Source: Candidatus Stoquefichus sp. SB1 (lineage in GTDB: Bacteria; Bacillota_I; Bacilli_A; Erysipelotrichales; Coprobacillaceae). Taken from it: a DNA stretch of 64,000 bases. Below, in pieces: positions 50,238-59,062 of this stretch. Numbering within the stretch: position 1 is the stretch's first letter; each line of letters begins with the position of its first letter. The translations under genes were made by a program, and so were the position numbers. The notes beneath the pieces were generated by a model. It had not been told where the DNA came from. It saw nothing but the letters and a program-made list of their open reading frames with translations, and did no database searches. The DNA lies in contig NZ_LN852694.1 of assembly GCF_001244545.1 (NCBI RefSeq), forward strand, positions 316,172-380,171, in the 5' to 3' direction.

Positions 50238-51355
50238 AAGATTTAGAAACATGTCGTCAGGAAATTGATGAAATTGATCAGCAAATGATTGCTTTATTTG
50301 AAAAGAGAATGAATGTTGCAAAAGATGTTATTACATATAAATTAGCACATGATATGGAAATATTTCAATCTGAGCGAGAATTACAAGTGATTGAAAAAAA
50401 TACGAATCGCATTTGCAATGACGAACTGAAAGGTTATGCCAAAACATTTATTCAAGATATGATGAATATTTCAAAGTCCTATCAGGCTTCATTTATTCCA
50501 CCTCAAAATGTTTATGAACTTTTACCAGCCCGTCGTGAAAATATTGTAGTCGGTTATCCAGGCGTGACTGGGGCTTTTTCTGAAGAGGCATTAGATACTT
50601 ATTTTGGTAGTGAAACCAAAAGAAAAAATTATGAACATTTTGATGAGGTTTTTGAAGCATTGAAGAATGATGAAATTGATTATGGTGTTGTGCCTTTAGA
50701 AAATTCTTCAACTGGTGCTATTAATGATAACTATGATGCCATTAGAGATTATGGATTCTTTATTGTTGGTGAACAGAGTCTTTCTATATCTCAACATTTA
50801 TTAGGAATTCCAGGCAGTTCTTTAGCTGACTTAAAAGAAGTTTATTCACATCCTCAGGGCTTATTACAGAGTCGTCAGTTTTTATCTGAACACCCTTGGA
50901 TTCATCAAAGAGAGTTTGCAAATACATCTTTAGCTGCCCAATATGTGGCTAATGAACAAGATAAAACAAAAGCAGCCATTGCTTCTGATAAAGCAGCTAA
51001 ACTTTATGGCTTAGAAATCTTACAAGAAAATATTCAAAATTTAAAGACAAATGCAACACGTTTCATTATTTTTGGAAAACATTTAGAAACATCAAAAGAT
51101 GCTTCTCATGTGAGTATTGTATTGACTTTAAAACATGAAGTGGGATCACTTTATCAGGTGATGAAAGTCATTAATGATCATCATATCAATATGTTAAGAA
51201 TTGAATCAAGACCTTTAAAAGCAACACCATGGGAATATTTTTTCTATGTGGATATTGAAGGAAATTTAGAAAATGAAAATATTATTTTGGCATTAGAGGA
51301 TATGAAAACTCATACCATTACTTTAAGAGTGCTTGGAAATTATGCGAAAAAGTAG
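50234..51355 (+). CDS. pheA: Chorismate mutase / prephenate dehydratase (P-protein)
   Basis: 373 aa bifunctional enzyme: chorismate to prephenate to phenylpyruvate. Residues 1-85: AroQ-type mutase (LETCRQEIDEIDQQMIALFE KRMNVAKDV). About 100-280: dehydratase (GYPGVTGAFSEEALDTYFG, VPLENSSTGAINDNYDAI, NLKTNATRFIIFGK with the catalytic Thr). About 290-373: ACT domain (LKHEVGSLYQVMKVINDHHI, ESRPLKATPWEYFFYVDI) for Phe feedback. Presence of this Phe-branch gene in the operon fits the Phe T-box. Confidence 0.96.
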   Translation: MKDLETCRQEIDEIDQQMIALFEKRMNVAKDVITYKLAHDMEIFQSERELQVIEKNTNRICNDELKGYAKTFIQDMMNISKSYQASFIPPQNVYELLPARRENIVVGYPGVTGAFSEEALDTYFGSETKRKNYEHFDEVFEALKNDEIDYGVVPLENSSTGAINDNYDAIRDYGFFIVGEQSLSISQHLLGIPGSSLADLKEVYSHPQGLLQSRQFLSEHPWIHQREFANTSLAAQYVANEQDKTKAAIASDKAAKLYGLEILQENIQNLKTNATRFIIFGKHLETSKDASHVSIVLTLKHEVGSLYQVMKVINDHHINMLRIESRPLKATPWEYFFYVDIEGNLENENIILALEDMKTHTITLRVLGNYAKK

Positions 51356-51363
51356 GAGAATCT

Positions 51364-51852
51364 ATGAAAAATATTGTATTGATTGGAATGATGGGTTGTG
51401 GAAAAACAACAATCTCAACTCTTCTTGCAAAAAAACTTTTAAGACCTCTTATAGATATTGATGAATACTTAGTTGATAAATATCAAATGACGATTCCTCA
51501 AATGTTTGAGATTTCTGAAGATTATTTTAGGGAAAGAGAAACAATCTGTTGTCAAGAAGTTGGTCAACTAGAAGGTTATATTATATCAACAGGCGGAGGG
51601 GTTATTAAAAATTCTAAGAATATTGAGGCATTAAGAGAAAATGGGATGATTATTTATATTGATCGTCCAGTTGAAGCTATTTTAAATGATGTTGAAATTT
51701 CTACCCGTCCATTATTAAAAGATGGACCAGAGAAACTTTATGATCTTTATCATGAAAGACATGAATTGTATCTTCAGGCATGTGATTTTCACATTCTCAA
51801 TAATAATTCATTGGAATCTGTTGTCGATCATATTATTCAAATGATTGATTAA
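51364..51852 (+). CDS. aroK: Shikimate kinase
   Basis: 162 aa P-loop kinase phosphorylating shikimate. Walker A GMMGCGKTT (residues 8-16), IDIDEYLVDKYQMTIPQMF, FRERE and STGGGVIKN substrate-binding motifs, and RPLLKDGPEKLYDLYHERHE lid region. RBS AGGAG. Last gene of the operon. aroD/aroQ, aroE and tyrA are not in this window. Confidence 0.96.
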   Translation: MKNIVLIGMMGCGKTTISTLLAKKLLRPLIDIDEYLVDKYQMTIPQMFEISEDYFRERETICCQEVGQLEGYIISTGGGVIKNSKNIEALRENGMIIYIDRPVEAILNDVEISTRPLLKDGPEKLYDLYHERHELYLQACDFHILNNNSLESVVDHIIQMID

Positions 51853-51858
51853 AAACAA

Positions 51859-51889
51859 ATAGGTGCAAGATCATTGATCTTGCACCTAT
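51859..51889. terminator. Strong hairpin after the aro operon
   Basis: ATAGGTGCAAGAT-CATTG-ATCTTGCACCTAT, 13-bp perfect stem, T-rich tail weak. A second AGATGATAA/TTATCATCT hairpin follows at 51924-51954. Confidence 0.7.
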
Positions 51890-52028
51890 GTTCCTTTGAT
51901 ATAGAGGAAAAGGATTGAATTGTAGATGATAATTTCTGAGGTCTCTTATCATCTGTTTATATAATAACACAAAGATGTGGACTTTTTGTGTCATATTTTG
52001 TAAACTGAATAAAAAGGAGAAAATTTTT

Positions 52029-52556
52029 ATGAGAGTGAAATTAGTTCCTATAGAAATAAGTTATCAGCAACAAATCCTTGAATATAAACAAGAATTTATA
52101 GAATCAGGAGATAATATGGATGGCACAGCTGGATTACAATTGACTGATGATTTTGATGAATGGTTAAAAAATATTCAGGAGAATGAAAGTGAAATAACTG
52201 TCCATGAAGGATTTGTTCCTTCATCAACATTGTTAGCTATTGAAAAATTAACTGGTCAACTGATAGGATTTATTGATATCCGCCATCGCTTAAATGAGTA
52301 TTTGATGCAGTGTGGTGGACATATTGGTTATAGTGTTCGCCCAAGTCAAAGACGTCAAGGCTATGCCACAGAAATATTATCATTAGGATTACAAAAATGT
52401 GATGAATGGAAAATAAGAGATGTTTTGGTGACATGTAATCAAGAGAATATTGCTTCTGCTAAGACAATTATGAAAAATGGTGGTATTTTAGAAAATGAAA
52501 TCATATTAGATGGAAGAATTATACAAAGATATTGGATTCATAGAGAAGAGAATTAA
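52029..52556 (+). CDS. GNAT family N-acetyltransferase
   Basis: 175 aa. GNAT core: LAIEKLTGQLIGFIDIRHRL, GGHIGYSVRPSQRRQGYATE (acetyl-CoA loop RRQGYA), VTCNQENIASAKTIMKNGG. ATG 52029 has AAGGAG upstream; an upstream in-frame ATG lacks an RBS. Probably acts on a small molecule or antibiotic; substrate unknown. Confidence 0.9.
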   Translation: MRVKLVPIEISYQQQILEYKQEFIESGDNMDGTAGLQLTDDFDEWLKNIQENESEITVHEGFVPSSTLLAIEKLTGQLIGFIDIRHRLNEYLMQCGGHIGYSVRPSQRRQGYATEILSLGLQKCDEWKIRDVLVTCNQENIASAKTIMKNGGILENEIILDGRIIQRYWIHREEN

Positions 52557-52580
52557 AAAAAGTTCATATTCTCTTTTTTT
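52547..52580 (+). terminator. Terminator overlapping the GNAT stop
   Basis: AGAGAAT (52547-52553) pairs with ATTCTCT (52568-52574) and is followed by TTTTTT. Confidence 0.7.
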
Positions 52581-52623
52581 CTAAGAAGTTTTTCTTTATA
52601 ATGGATATATGAGGTGAGAAAAC

Positions 52624-53511
52624 ATGGGAAATTATTTAGCAATAGATGTAGGTGGTACAGCATTAAAAATTGGTTTATTAACAGAAAATGGTGATATTCT
52701 TAAATCAGATTCAAAGAAAACACCAAAAACACTGGAAGCTTTTTATCAATTAATAGAAGAGACATTCCATGAGTACAAAGGAATCAGGGGCTTGGCTTTA
52801 AGTATGCCAGGGGCTGTTGATAGTGAGAAGGGGATTATTGGCGGATCTAGTGCTCTTGATTATATTCATGGTCCAAATATCAAAAATGATTTACAAACCC
52901 GTTTGGGTGTAGATGTTGAATTGGAAAATGATGCCAATTGTGCTGCATTGGCAGAAGTTTGGAAGGGTGCTGCAAGTGATGTCAATGACTGCTGTTTTAT
53001 TGTCAGTGGAACAGGTATTGGTGGTGCTGTTGTTAAAAACAAACGTATCCATAAAGGTCAACACTTACATGGTGGAGAATTTGGATATATGATTGCTGAT
53101 TTTAATTTTGAAACAAAAGAAATGGAAACATGGTCTCATGTTGGTTCAACAGTTGCAGTTGTCCGTGCCGTAGCAAAAGCAAAAGGTGTCGATGTTTCTA
53201 CACTTGATGGTAGAGAAATATTTGATCACTATCATGAAGATAGTGATTATGAAAAAGCTGTTGATAAATTTTATTATGTATTAGCAAATGGGATTTATAA
53301 TCTTCAATATGCTTATGATCCAGAAAAGATTATTATTGGTGGTGGAATCAGTGTAAGAGATGATTTGTTAGATGAAGTGAATCAAAGATTAGATGTGATT
53401 TTCGCTCATTTTACACATGCCAAAATTAGACCTGTCGTCTTGACATGTCAGTATCATAATGATGCAAATTTATTAGGAGCATTATATCATTTCTTAACAG
53501 TGAATTCATAG
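52624..53511 (+). CDS. ROK family sugar kinase
   Basis: 295 aa. ATP motif YLAIDVGGTALKIGLL, AALAEVWKGA and VSGTGIGGAVVKNKRIH, HGGEFGYM. The zinc-binding CxCG motif found in most ROK glucokinases is absent after HGGEFGYM, so this may be a beta-glucoside or amino-sugar kinase. GAGGTGAG RBS. Possibly co-expressed with the 53536 gene (24 bases apart). Confidence 0.88.
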   Translation: MGNYLAIDVGGTALKIGLLTENGDILKSDSKKTPKTLEAFYQLIEETFHEYKGIRGLALSMPGAVDSEKGIIGGSSALDYIHGPNIKNDLQTRLGVDVELENDANCAALAEVWKGAASDVNDCCFIVSGTGIGGAVVKNKRIHKGQHLHGGEFGYMIADFNFETKEMETWSHVGSTVAVVRAVAKAKGVDVSTLDGREIFDHYHEDSDYEKAVDKFYYVLANGIYNLQYAYDPEKIIIGGGISVRDDLLDEVNQRLDVIFAHFTHAKIRPVVLTCQYHNDANLLGALYHFLTVNS

Positions 53512-53535
53512 AAAGAGTATAAAATAAAGAAAGAG

Positions 53536-54225
53536 GTGATGAATGTGGCAAAACAAATGCCTATAGTACAATCAAAATTAAGACATATTGTCAAAGTTCC
53601 AGAATGTATTTATGATGTGTCAGGAATCAATATCAATGGAAAAAGAGTGAAATCACTTGTATTCTCTACTGATGTTGCTGTGATTGCCAATTGTAATGCA
53701 GATGCAGTTATTGCAGTTTATCCATTTACGCCAACAATGCAGATTACCAAATCAATCATTGAAGTTGCACAAAAGCCTGTTTTTGCAGGTGTAGGTGGTG
53801 GAACAACAGCTGGACCAAGAGTTAATAATATTGCTTTGGATGCTGAATTAAATGGGGCATCAGCAGTTGTATTAAATGCTCCTACGAAAACAAGATTTGT
53901 TCAGGAATTAGCTGAAATTGTGGATATTCCGATTGTTTTAACTATTGTTTCCTTAGATGAACCTTTAGAAGAACGAATGCTTCATTCAGGAGCAAGTATT
54001 GTCAATGTTTCTGGTGGTAAGAAAACAGTTGATATTATTAAAGCATTAAGAGAAATTGATAAAGATTTTCCAATTATTGCAACAGGTGGACCAAATGAAG
54101 AAACCATTAAAGAAGCGATTCGTGCTGGAGCTAATGCCATCACATATACACCACCAACAAATGGAGAAATTTTTAAGGAAATGATGGAACGTTACCGTAT
54201 TCAGTGTTCTCAAAATGATGATTAA
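53536..54225 (+). CDS. TIM-barrel hydrolase-like protein of unknown function
   Basis: 229 aa. IVKVPECIYDVSGININGKR, SLVFSTDVAVIANCNADAVI, PVFAGVGGGTTAGPRVNNIA, IVDIPIVLTIVSLDEPLEER, FPIIATGGPNEETIKEAIRA GANAITYTPP. The phosphate-binding GG motifs at the C-terminal barrel strands are clear (ATGGP, GANAITYTPPT). Databases often call this family 'hydrolase' without evidence. The alternative start ATG 53539 is one codon later. RBS AAAGAGGTG. Confidence 0.8.
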   Translation: MMNVAKQMPIVQSKLRHIVKVPECIYDVSGININGKRVKSLVFSTDVAVIANCNADAVIAVYPFTPTMQITKSIIEVAQKPVFAGVGGGTTAGPRVNNIALDAELNGASAVVLNAPTKTRFVQELAEIVDIPIVLTIVSLDEPLEERMLHSGASIVNVSGGKKTVDIIKALREIDKDFPIIATGGPNEETIKEAIRAGANAITYTPPTNGEIFKEMMERYRIQCSQNDD

Positions 54226-54250
54226 AAAGGACTTACTCAGTTCTTTTTTT
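54224..54250 (+). terminator. Intrinsic terminator
   Basis: AAAAAGGACT-TACTC-AGTTCTTTTT, T-run to 54251; starts within the stop codon. Confidence 0.75.
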
Positions 54251-54340
54251 TGTTTAAGAACAAAAGCATTTGTTTGATTATTGACTTTATTTAATGACTT
54301 TTATGAGTGAATCCTATATAATAAACGGGAGGTGAATGGA

Positions 54341-55228
54341 ATGAAACAGTATTTAGAAATGTGTCAGTATATTTTAGATCATGGTGAGGATCGTGATGAT
54401 CGTACAGGAACAGGAACACGCAGTGTTTTTGGCTATCAGACACGTTATGATTTAAGAGAAGGTTTTCCTTTGATGACAACAAAAAAGATGTTTTTAAGAC
54501 CAATAGCTGAAGAACTCTTATGGTTTATTCAAGGAAATACAAATATTAAATATTTAGTAGATAGAAATGTAAAAATATGGAATGAATGGCCTTATGAAAT
54601 TTTTAAAGCTTCAAAAGATTATCAGGGTGAATCTTTAGATGAGTTTGTTGCAAAGATAAAAGCTTTACCTGAAAATGATCCATTTGTTATTCAATATGGA
54701 GAATTAGGACCGGTTTATGGTAGACAGTGGCGTAATTTTAATAATGAAGGAATTGATCAGGTTGCAAAATTAGTTGATTCATTAACTCATAATCCATTTT
54801 CGAGAAGACATATTATTTGTGCCTGGAATCCAGCTGAAGTTGACAAAATGGCTTTACCACCTTGTCATGCTTTTTTGCAGTTTTATGTTTCTCACGATCA
54901 AAAATATCTCTCATGTCAGCTTTATCAAAGAAGTGCTGATACGTTTTTAGGGGTTCCTTTTAATATTGCTTCATATGCATTATTTACAGCTATGTTAGCA
55001 CAAGTTTGTGGATATGAGGCTAAAGAGTTTGTACATACTATTGGCGATGCACATATTTATAAGGATCATTTTGATGTTGTAAAGGAACAGATTTCTCGTG
55101 TTCCATTACCACTATGTCAATTGAAATTAAATCCTGAAGTGAAATCTATTTTTGATTTTAAGATAGAAGATATTCAGATAGAAAATTATCAAAGTTATGG
55201 GAAATTAGTAGGGAAGGTGAGTGTTTAA
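54341..55228 (+). CDS. thyA: Thymidylate synthase
   Basis: 295 aa. Catalytic Cys175 in ALPPCHAFLQFYV; dUMP-binding RRHIICAWNPAEVDKM; RDDRTGTGTRSVFGYQ N-terminus; QLYQRSADTFLGVPFNIASY; HIYKDHFD. ATG 54341 has GGGAGG 8 bases upstream. Makes dTMP from dUMP with methylene-THF; the DHF produced is recycled by folA, whose start overlaps this stop. Confidence 0.98.
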   Translation: MKQYLEMCQYILDHGEDRDDRTGTGTRSVFGYQTRYDLREGFPLMTTKKMFLRPIAEELLWFIQGNTNIKYLVDRNVKIWNEWPYEIFKASKDYQGESLDEFVAKIKALPENDPFVIQYGELGPVYGRQWRNFNNEGIDQVAKLVDSLTHNPFSRRHIICAWNPAEVDKMALPPCHAFLQFYVSHDQKYLSCQLYQRSADTFLGVPFNIASYALFTAMLAQVCGYEAKEFVHTIGDAHIYKDHFDVVKEQISRVPLPLCQLKLNPEVKSIFDFKIEDIQIENYQSYGKLVGKVSV

Positions 55229-55704
55229 TGATAAGTATTATAGTGGCTATGGATGATGAACAATTAATTGGTAAAAAAGATTCATCAAATGGAATGCCTT
55301 GGAATAATAAAGAAGATTTAAAACATTTTAAAGACACAACGATTCATAAAACCATTTTAATGGGATATACAACATATCAGGCGATTGGTAGACCACTACC
55401 AAATCGTAAAACGATTGTTGTTTGTTTTGAACCATTTGATGATGACAGAGTAGAAGTAAGAACATCTTTAGAAGAAGTGATTCAAGAATATAAAGACAAA
55501 GGTGAAGATTTATTTATATCTGGAGGAGCATCTATTTATAAACAATCATTACCATTAGCAGATCAATTATTAATATCAAGAATTCCTGGAACACATATTG
55601 GAGAAACATATTTTCCTGATTTTGATGAATATGGATTTGAATTAAAAGAAACAAGACCATTTGAAACATTTGAACTTCAAATCTATCAAAGAGGTACAAA
55701 ATGA
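55228..55704 (+). CDS. folA: Dihydrofolate reductase
   Basis: 158 aa. MISIIVAMDDEQLIGKKDSS then NGMPWNNKEDLKHFKDTT and HKTILMGYTTYQAIGRPLPN, ISGGASIYKQSLPLAD. The active-site acidic residue in MPWNNKEDLKHF is Glu, as expected. TAATG overlap with thyA and 4-base overlap with the next gene. Target of trimethoprim. Confidence 0.97.
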   Translation: MISIIVAMDDEQLIGKKDSSNGMPWNNKEDLKHFKDTTIHKTILMGYTTYQAIGRPLPNRKTIVVCFEPFDDDRVEVRTSLEEVIQEYKDKGEDLFISGGASIYKQSLPLADQLLISRIPGTHIGETYFPDFDEYGFELKETRPFETFELQIYQRGTK

Positions 55705-56426
55705 AAAGAATTTTATTTTTAATTATAAGATTATTATACCGTATTCCAGGTTGGTTATTAAAGATTCGTTATTATAATAAACATTTAGAAGAGACATCTT
55801 TTGAAGAAAGATTTGATTTTGGACAAAAGATGATCCGTAAAATCAATTCAAAATCAAGAGTCAAAATTCATTGTTATGGGGTTGAAAAATTACCAGTTGA
55901 ACAAGGTTATTTAATAGCACCTAATCATCAAGGATTATTTGATGCATTAATTTTGTTTGAAACACATGATAAACCTTTTAAAGCTATTGTTAAAGAAGAA
56001 TTAATGAATGTCTTTGTCTTAGGAAAAGTTTTAAAAATGTTACAATTTGAAGCAATGGATCGTCAAAATTTAAGATCATCAATGAAAATTATTAAAAAAG
56101 CAACACGTGAAATGAGTGCTGGTAGAAATTATGTTATTTTTCCTGAAGGAACAAGATGTAGAAAACAAAATCAAATGCTTGAGTTTAAAGGTGGAACTTT
56201 TAAAACAGTTATTGATGCGAAAAAGCCAATTGTTCCTGTTGCATTGATTGATTGTTATAAGGTGTTTGATAATAATACAATTGCACCTGTAGATGCACAA
56301 ATTCATTATTTAGAGCCATTATATTATGATGATTATAAAGATATGAATAGTACAGAAATTGCTCACGATGTGCAAGCACGTATTGCAAAATGTATTGAAG
56401 AAAATGAAATGAAATTTTCATCATAG
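55701..56426 (+). CDS. plsC: 1-acyl-sn-glycerol-3-phosphate acyltransferase
   Basis: 241 aa. Motif I NHQGLFD (HX4D), motif III FPEGTRCRKQNQMLEFKGGT, motif IV IVPVALID. N-terminal hydrophobic helix (RILFLIIRLLYRIPGWLLKI) anchors it to the membrane. Makes phosphatidic acid from lyso-PA. Overlaps folA by 4 bases (ATGA), so read with the folate genes. Confidence 0.93.
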   Translation: MKRILFLIIRLLYRIPGWLLKIRYYNKHLEETSFEERFDFGQKMIRKINSKSRVKIHCYGVEKLPVEQGYLIAPNHQGLFDALILFETHDKPFKAIVKEELMNVFVLGKVLKMLQFEAMDRQNLRSSMKIIKKATREMSAGRNYVIFPEGTRCRKQNQMLEFKGGTFKTVIDAKKPIVPVALIDCYKVFDNNTIAPVDAQIHYLEPLYYDDYKDMNSTEIAHDVQARIAKCIEENEMKFSS

Positions 56427-56497
56427 AACTCTTTTCTTTTTCAATTTTTGAAATTTTTAATGAAATAATTAAGAACGTTGTATACTTTTATTAAAGA

Positions 56498-56516
56498 TTC
56501 GTCAAAAGTTGACGAA
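56498..56516. promoter_or_regulatory. Palindrome before the MFS gene
   Basis: TTCGTCAA-AAG-TTGACGAA, perfect 8-bp arms, followed by AGATTTTTATG, 31 bases before the start codon. Could be an operator or an attenuator. Confidence 0.45.
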
Positions 56517-56546
56517 AGATTTTTATGATGAGAGGGAGGAAAAGAA

Positions 56547-57749
56547 ATGGAAAGTAAGTCTTTAGATATTCGCTATGCCTGCATTCATGGTTTTTATTGG
56601 ATGATTTGCTGTGCTATGATTGGTTATGCATCTGTATTTTTGTTAGATAGAGGATTTGGTAATACAACAATTGGAATTGTTTTATCAATATCTAATATAT
56701 TGGCTGTTTTTGGACAACCAGCCATTGCTTCTTATATGGATAAGACAACAAAGTTATCATTAAGAATGCTGATTTCAATTATTTTGGTTGCAATTATTGT
56801 TTTGTCACTTATATTAAGTTTTATATCAGGGGCATCAATAGTTATGGTTGTTTTAACAATTACAGTGTTTACTTTGATGTTAGTATTACAACCATTTATT
56901 AATTCATTAACATTTGCTTTTGAAAAAAATGGAATTCATATTAATTTTGGTTTGGCAAGAGGAATTGGATCTGTTGCTTATGCTGTTATGTCACTTATTT
57001 TAGGGAATGTTGTTGCAATTTTTAGTCCTGAACTGCTTCCTTATTTCTATGTAGGATTATCACTATGTGCTTTATTATTTGTTTATACTTTCTATTTACC
57101 AGGTGGTAAAGATGAAATTGTTCATGAAGAAAAACAAGAAGAACATGATCAATTATCTATGGGACAATTTATTAAGAAATATAAAACATTTATGTTTTTA
57201 CTTGTTGCAACAGTTTTCTTGTTTTTTGACCATTCAATCATTAATAATTTCTTTATTCAGGTTGTTAATCATATCAATGGAAATAGTGCTGATATGGGAA
57301 ATGCTATATTCTTAGCAGCATTATTAGAACTACCAACAATGGCATTATTTACAAAGTTGCAAAAGAAAGTGGGATGTCGTCGTATGATGATTATCTCAGC
57401 TGTATTCTTTAGTGTTAAGCATGTATTGACTTATTTTGCAGTCAATATGATGATGATTTATATTGCTCAAGTTATGCAAATGTTAGCATATGCCGTCTTT
57501 ATTCCAGCTTCTGTATATTATGTTAGACAATTAGTAGATGCTCATGACATGAATAAAGGACAAGCATTAGTAACAGGAGCAATGACACTTGCGAGTGTTT
57601 TTGCCAGTCTTGCTGGTGGTGTTTTATTGGATGCATTAGGGGTATCTAAAGTTTTATTAATTGGAGCTATTATTTCTGTGATTGGTACAGTCTTTATGTT
57701 TTTTAGCGTTGAGGATGTCGATCAAAAAGAAGAAATTGCTGAGGAATAG
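56547..57749 (+). CDS. MFS transporter (LacY/MFS_1-like)
   Basis: 400 aa, 12 membrane helices. HGFYWMICCAMIGYASVFLL start, GFGNTTIGIVLSISNILAVF G, ARGIGSVAYAVMSLI, and a charged cytoplasmic loop (about 190-215, KDEIVHEEKQEEHDQ). Related to the oligosaccharide:H+ symporter/nucleoside-like clade; substrate unknown. RBS GAGGGAGG. Confidence 0.88.
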   Translation: MESKSLDIRYACIHGFYWMICCAMIGYASVFLLDRGFGNTTIGIVLSISNILAVFGQPAIASYMDKTTKLSLRMLISIILVAIIVLSLILSFISGASIVMVVLTITVFTLMLVLQPFINSLTFAFEKNGIHINFGLARGIGSVAYAVMSLILGNVVAIFSPELLPYFYVGLSLCALLFVYTFYLPGGKDEIVHEEKQEEHDQLSMGQFIKKYKTFMFLLVATVFLFFDHSIINNFFIQVVNHINGNSADMGNAIFLAALLELPTMALFTKLQKKVGCRRMMIISAVFFSVKHVLTYFAVNMMMIYIAQVMQMLAYAVFIPASVYYVRQLVDAHDMNKGQALVTGAMTLASVFASLAGGVLLDALGVSKVLLIGAIISVIGTVFMFFSVEDVDQKEEIAEE

Positions 57750-57754
57750 AAAAT

Positions 57755-57787
57755 AAAAAGACTAATGATTCGTGATTAGTCTTTTTT
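57755..57787. terminator. Bidirectional terminator
   Basis: AAAAAGACTAAT and ATTAGTCTTTTT around loop GATTCGTG; between convergent MFS (+) and 57804 (-) genes. Confidence 0.88.
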
Positions 57788-57803
57788 ATTTAGAGAGAAT
57801 TAT

Positions 57804-58697
57804 CTAATAAAGATTGTTTTCAATTTCAATACAAAACTGATATGCATTTTCTGGAAATAACATAATTTTTTTGCCATCTTTACAATGAATCAGTACTTTA
57901 TCTTTAGCATAGCCAATATTAAAAGTATCTCTTTGTTCAACAGATTCAATATCCTGATAAGCAATATGACCACCTTGACGATTCCACAATGCTTTATAGT
58001 AATGCAAACCTGATTCATCTAAGATATATTCATTTTGAGGTGTATGAAAACCATAATACCATAACAAATAAAGGATAAATACTGTTGATGCTAATAAACC
58101 TAATTGAAATAATAAATCATATGATATTGGAAAAAGTGCTAAAATAATAATTGTTATGATAATATAATTGACAACCTGTTTACGTGAACGAAAGCGAATT
58201 TCCCCATTTTCTAATTGCTGTTCTTGCATAATTTGTCCTTTTTGATAAATACGATTGGCTCCTAAATAAATGAGAAGCAGATAAACTGGCCACAATAAAG
58301 CTGTTATAATATAAAAAAATGAGTTGACCTGAAGAAAATCTCCAATAATATGGATTGTATTCAAAATTAAATTAGGTGTAAAAAATAATGCTGGGACAAC
58401 TAAAATTTCAAAATTAGCATCAATACCAATCACTTGCTGATAACAAAAACGAATCAAATAATAATAAGTCAATGCACCAAGATAACTGCTTGATAAACTT
58501 AAAAAGCTAATTTGGCATTCCATATTTCTAAAATCCATATAGCCATATAAGATAATGAAAACCATACATCCCAAAAGGGTAGATTTTGCTAATTCTATAT
58601 AAAGGTCTTTTAATGTATTCATCTGACGTTCATCTAAAGGTGCACGTCCTTTTGTTTTGGCATAACCAATAATATCTTTCAATAAACTATGTTTCAT
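57804..58697 (-). CDS. Multi-pass membrane protein of an XRE-linked pair
   Basis: 297 aa. About six to eight membrane helices (STLLGCMVFIILYGYMDF; LGALTYYYLIRFCYQQVI; LVVPALFFTPNLILNTIH; VVNYIIITIIILALFPISY; LGLLASTVFILYLLWYYG). N-terminal GRAPLDERQMNTLKDLYIEL resembles DUF6773-type proteins; the C-terminal 70 residues look like a PH-like domain (GHIAYQDIESVEQRDTFNIG). Start abuts the regulator stop. Paired XRE/membrane proteins may act as sensor and regulator. Confidence 0.75.
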   Translation of the reverse strand: MKHSLLKDIIGYAKTKGRAPLDERQMNTLKDLYIELAKSTLLGCMVFIILYGYMDFRNMECQISFLSLSSSYLGALTYYYLIRFCYQQVIGIDANFEILVVPALFFTPNLILNTIHIIGDFLQVNSFFYIITALLWPVYLLLIYLGANRIYQKGQIMQEQQLENGEIRFRSRKQVVNYIIITIIILALFPISYDLLFQLGLLASTVFILYLLWYYGFHTPQNEYILDESGLHYYKALWNRQGGHIAYQDIESVEQRDTFNIGYAKDKVLIHCKDGKKIMLFPENAYQFCIEIENNLY

Positions 58698-58913
58698 TTA
58701 GAGTTCCTCCTTATCATAGGAATCATCCCAGAATAAATCATCAAGATGTTTATGAAGAGCAATGCATATATGAATACAAAGATTAATAGAAGGATTATAA
58801 CGACCTGCTTCAATTAATCCAATTGTTTGTCTTGTCGCACCGACTTTCTTGCCAAGTTCCTCTTGTGACATTCCTAATTCCATCCGTGCCATTTTCATTT
58901 TTAAGTTTTTCAT
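58698..58913 (-). CDS. XRE family transcriptional regulator
   Basis: 71 aa HTH_3 protein: MARMELGMSQEELGKKVGAT RQTIGLIEAGRYNPSINLC. ATG 58913 is preferred over GTG 58922 because AGGTGAG lies just upstream. It is divergent from the ABC-2 exporter whose promoter has a palindrome at 58993; it may regulate both. Confidence 0.9.
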   Translation of the reverse strand: MKNLKMKMARMELGMSQEELGKKVGATRQTIGLIEAGRYNPSINLCIHICIALHKHLDDLFWDDSYDKEEL

Positions 58914-58992
58914 AGCACTCACCTAGTTCCTTTCATTATTATTATAGTTTTTTTTATAGAAAAATCAAGGATGAATGAAAGATATAATTTAC

Positions 58993-59037
58993 AAATGCAA
59001 AATATATATTGCATTTATAAAGAAGTCATACTATAAT
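58993..59037 (+). promoter_or_regulatory. Promoter and operator of the ABC-2 exporter
   Basis: TTGCAT (59009-59014), 17 bases, TATAAT (59032-59037). The -35 lies in a palindrome AAATGCAA-AATATATA-TTGCATTT (58993-59016), so a bound protein would block it. Confidence 0.6.
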
Positions 59038-59062
59038 GATGATATCCAAAGGAGGGATAATG

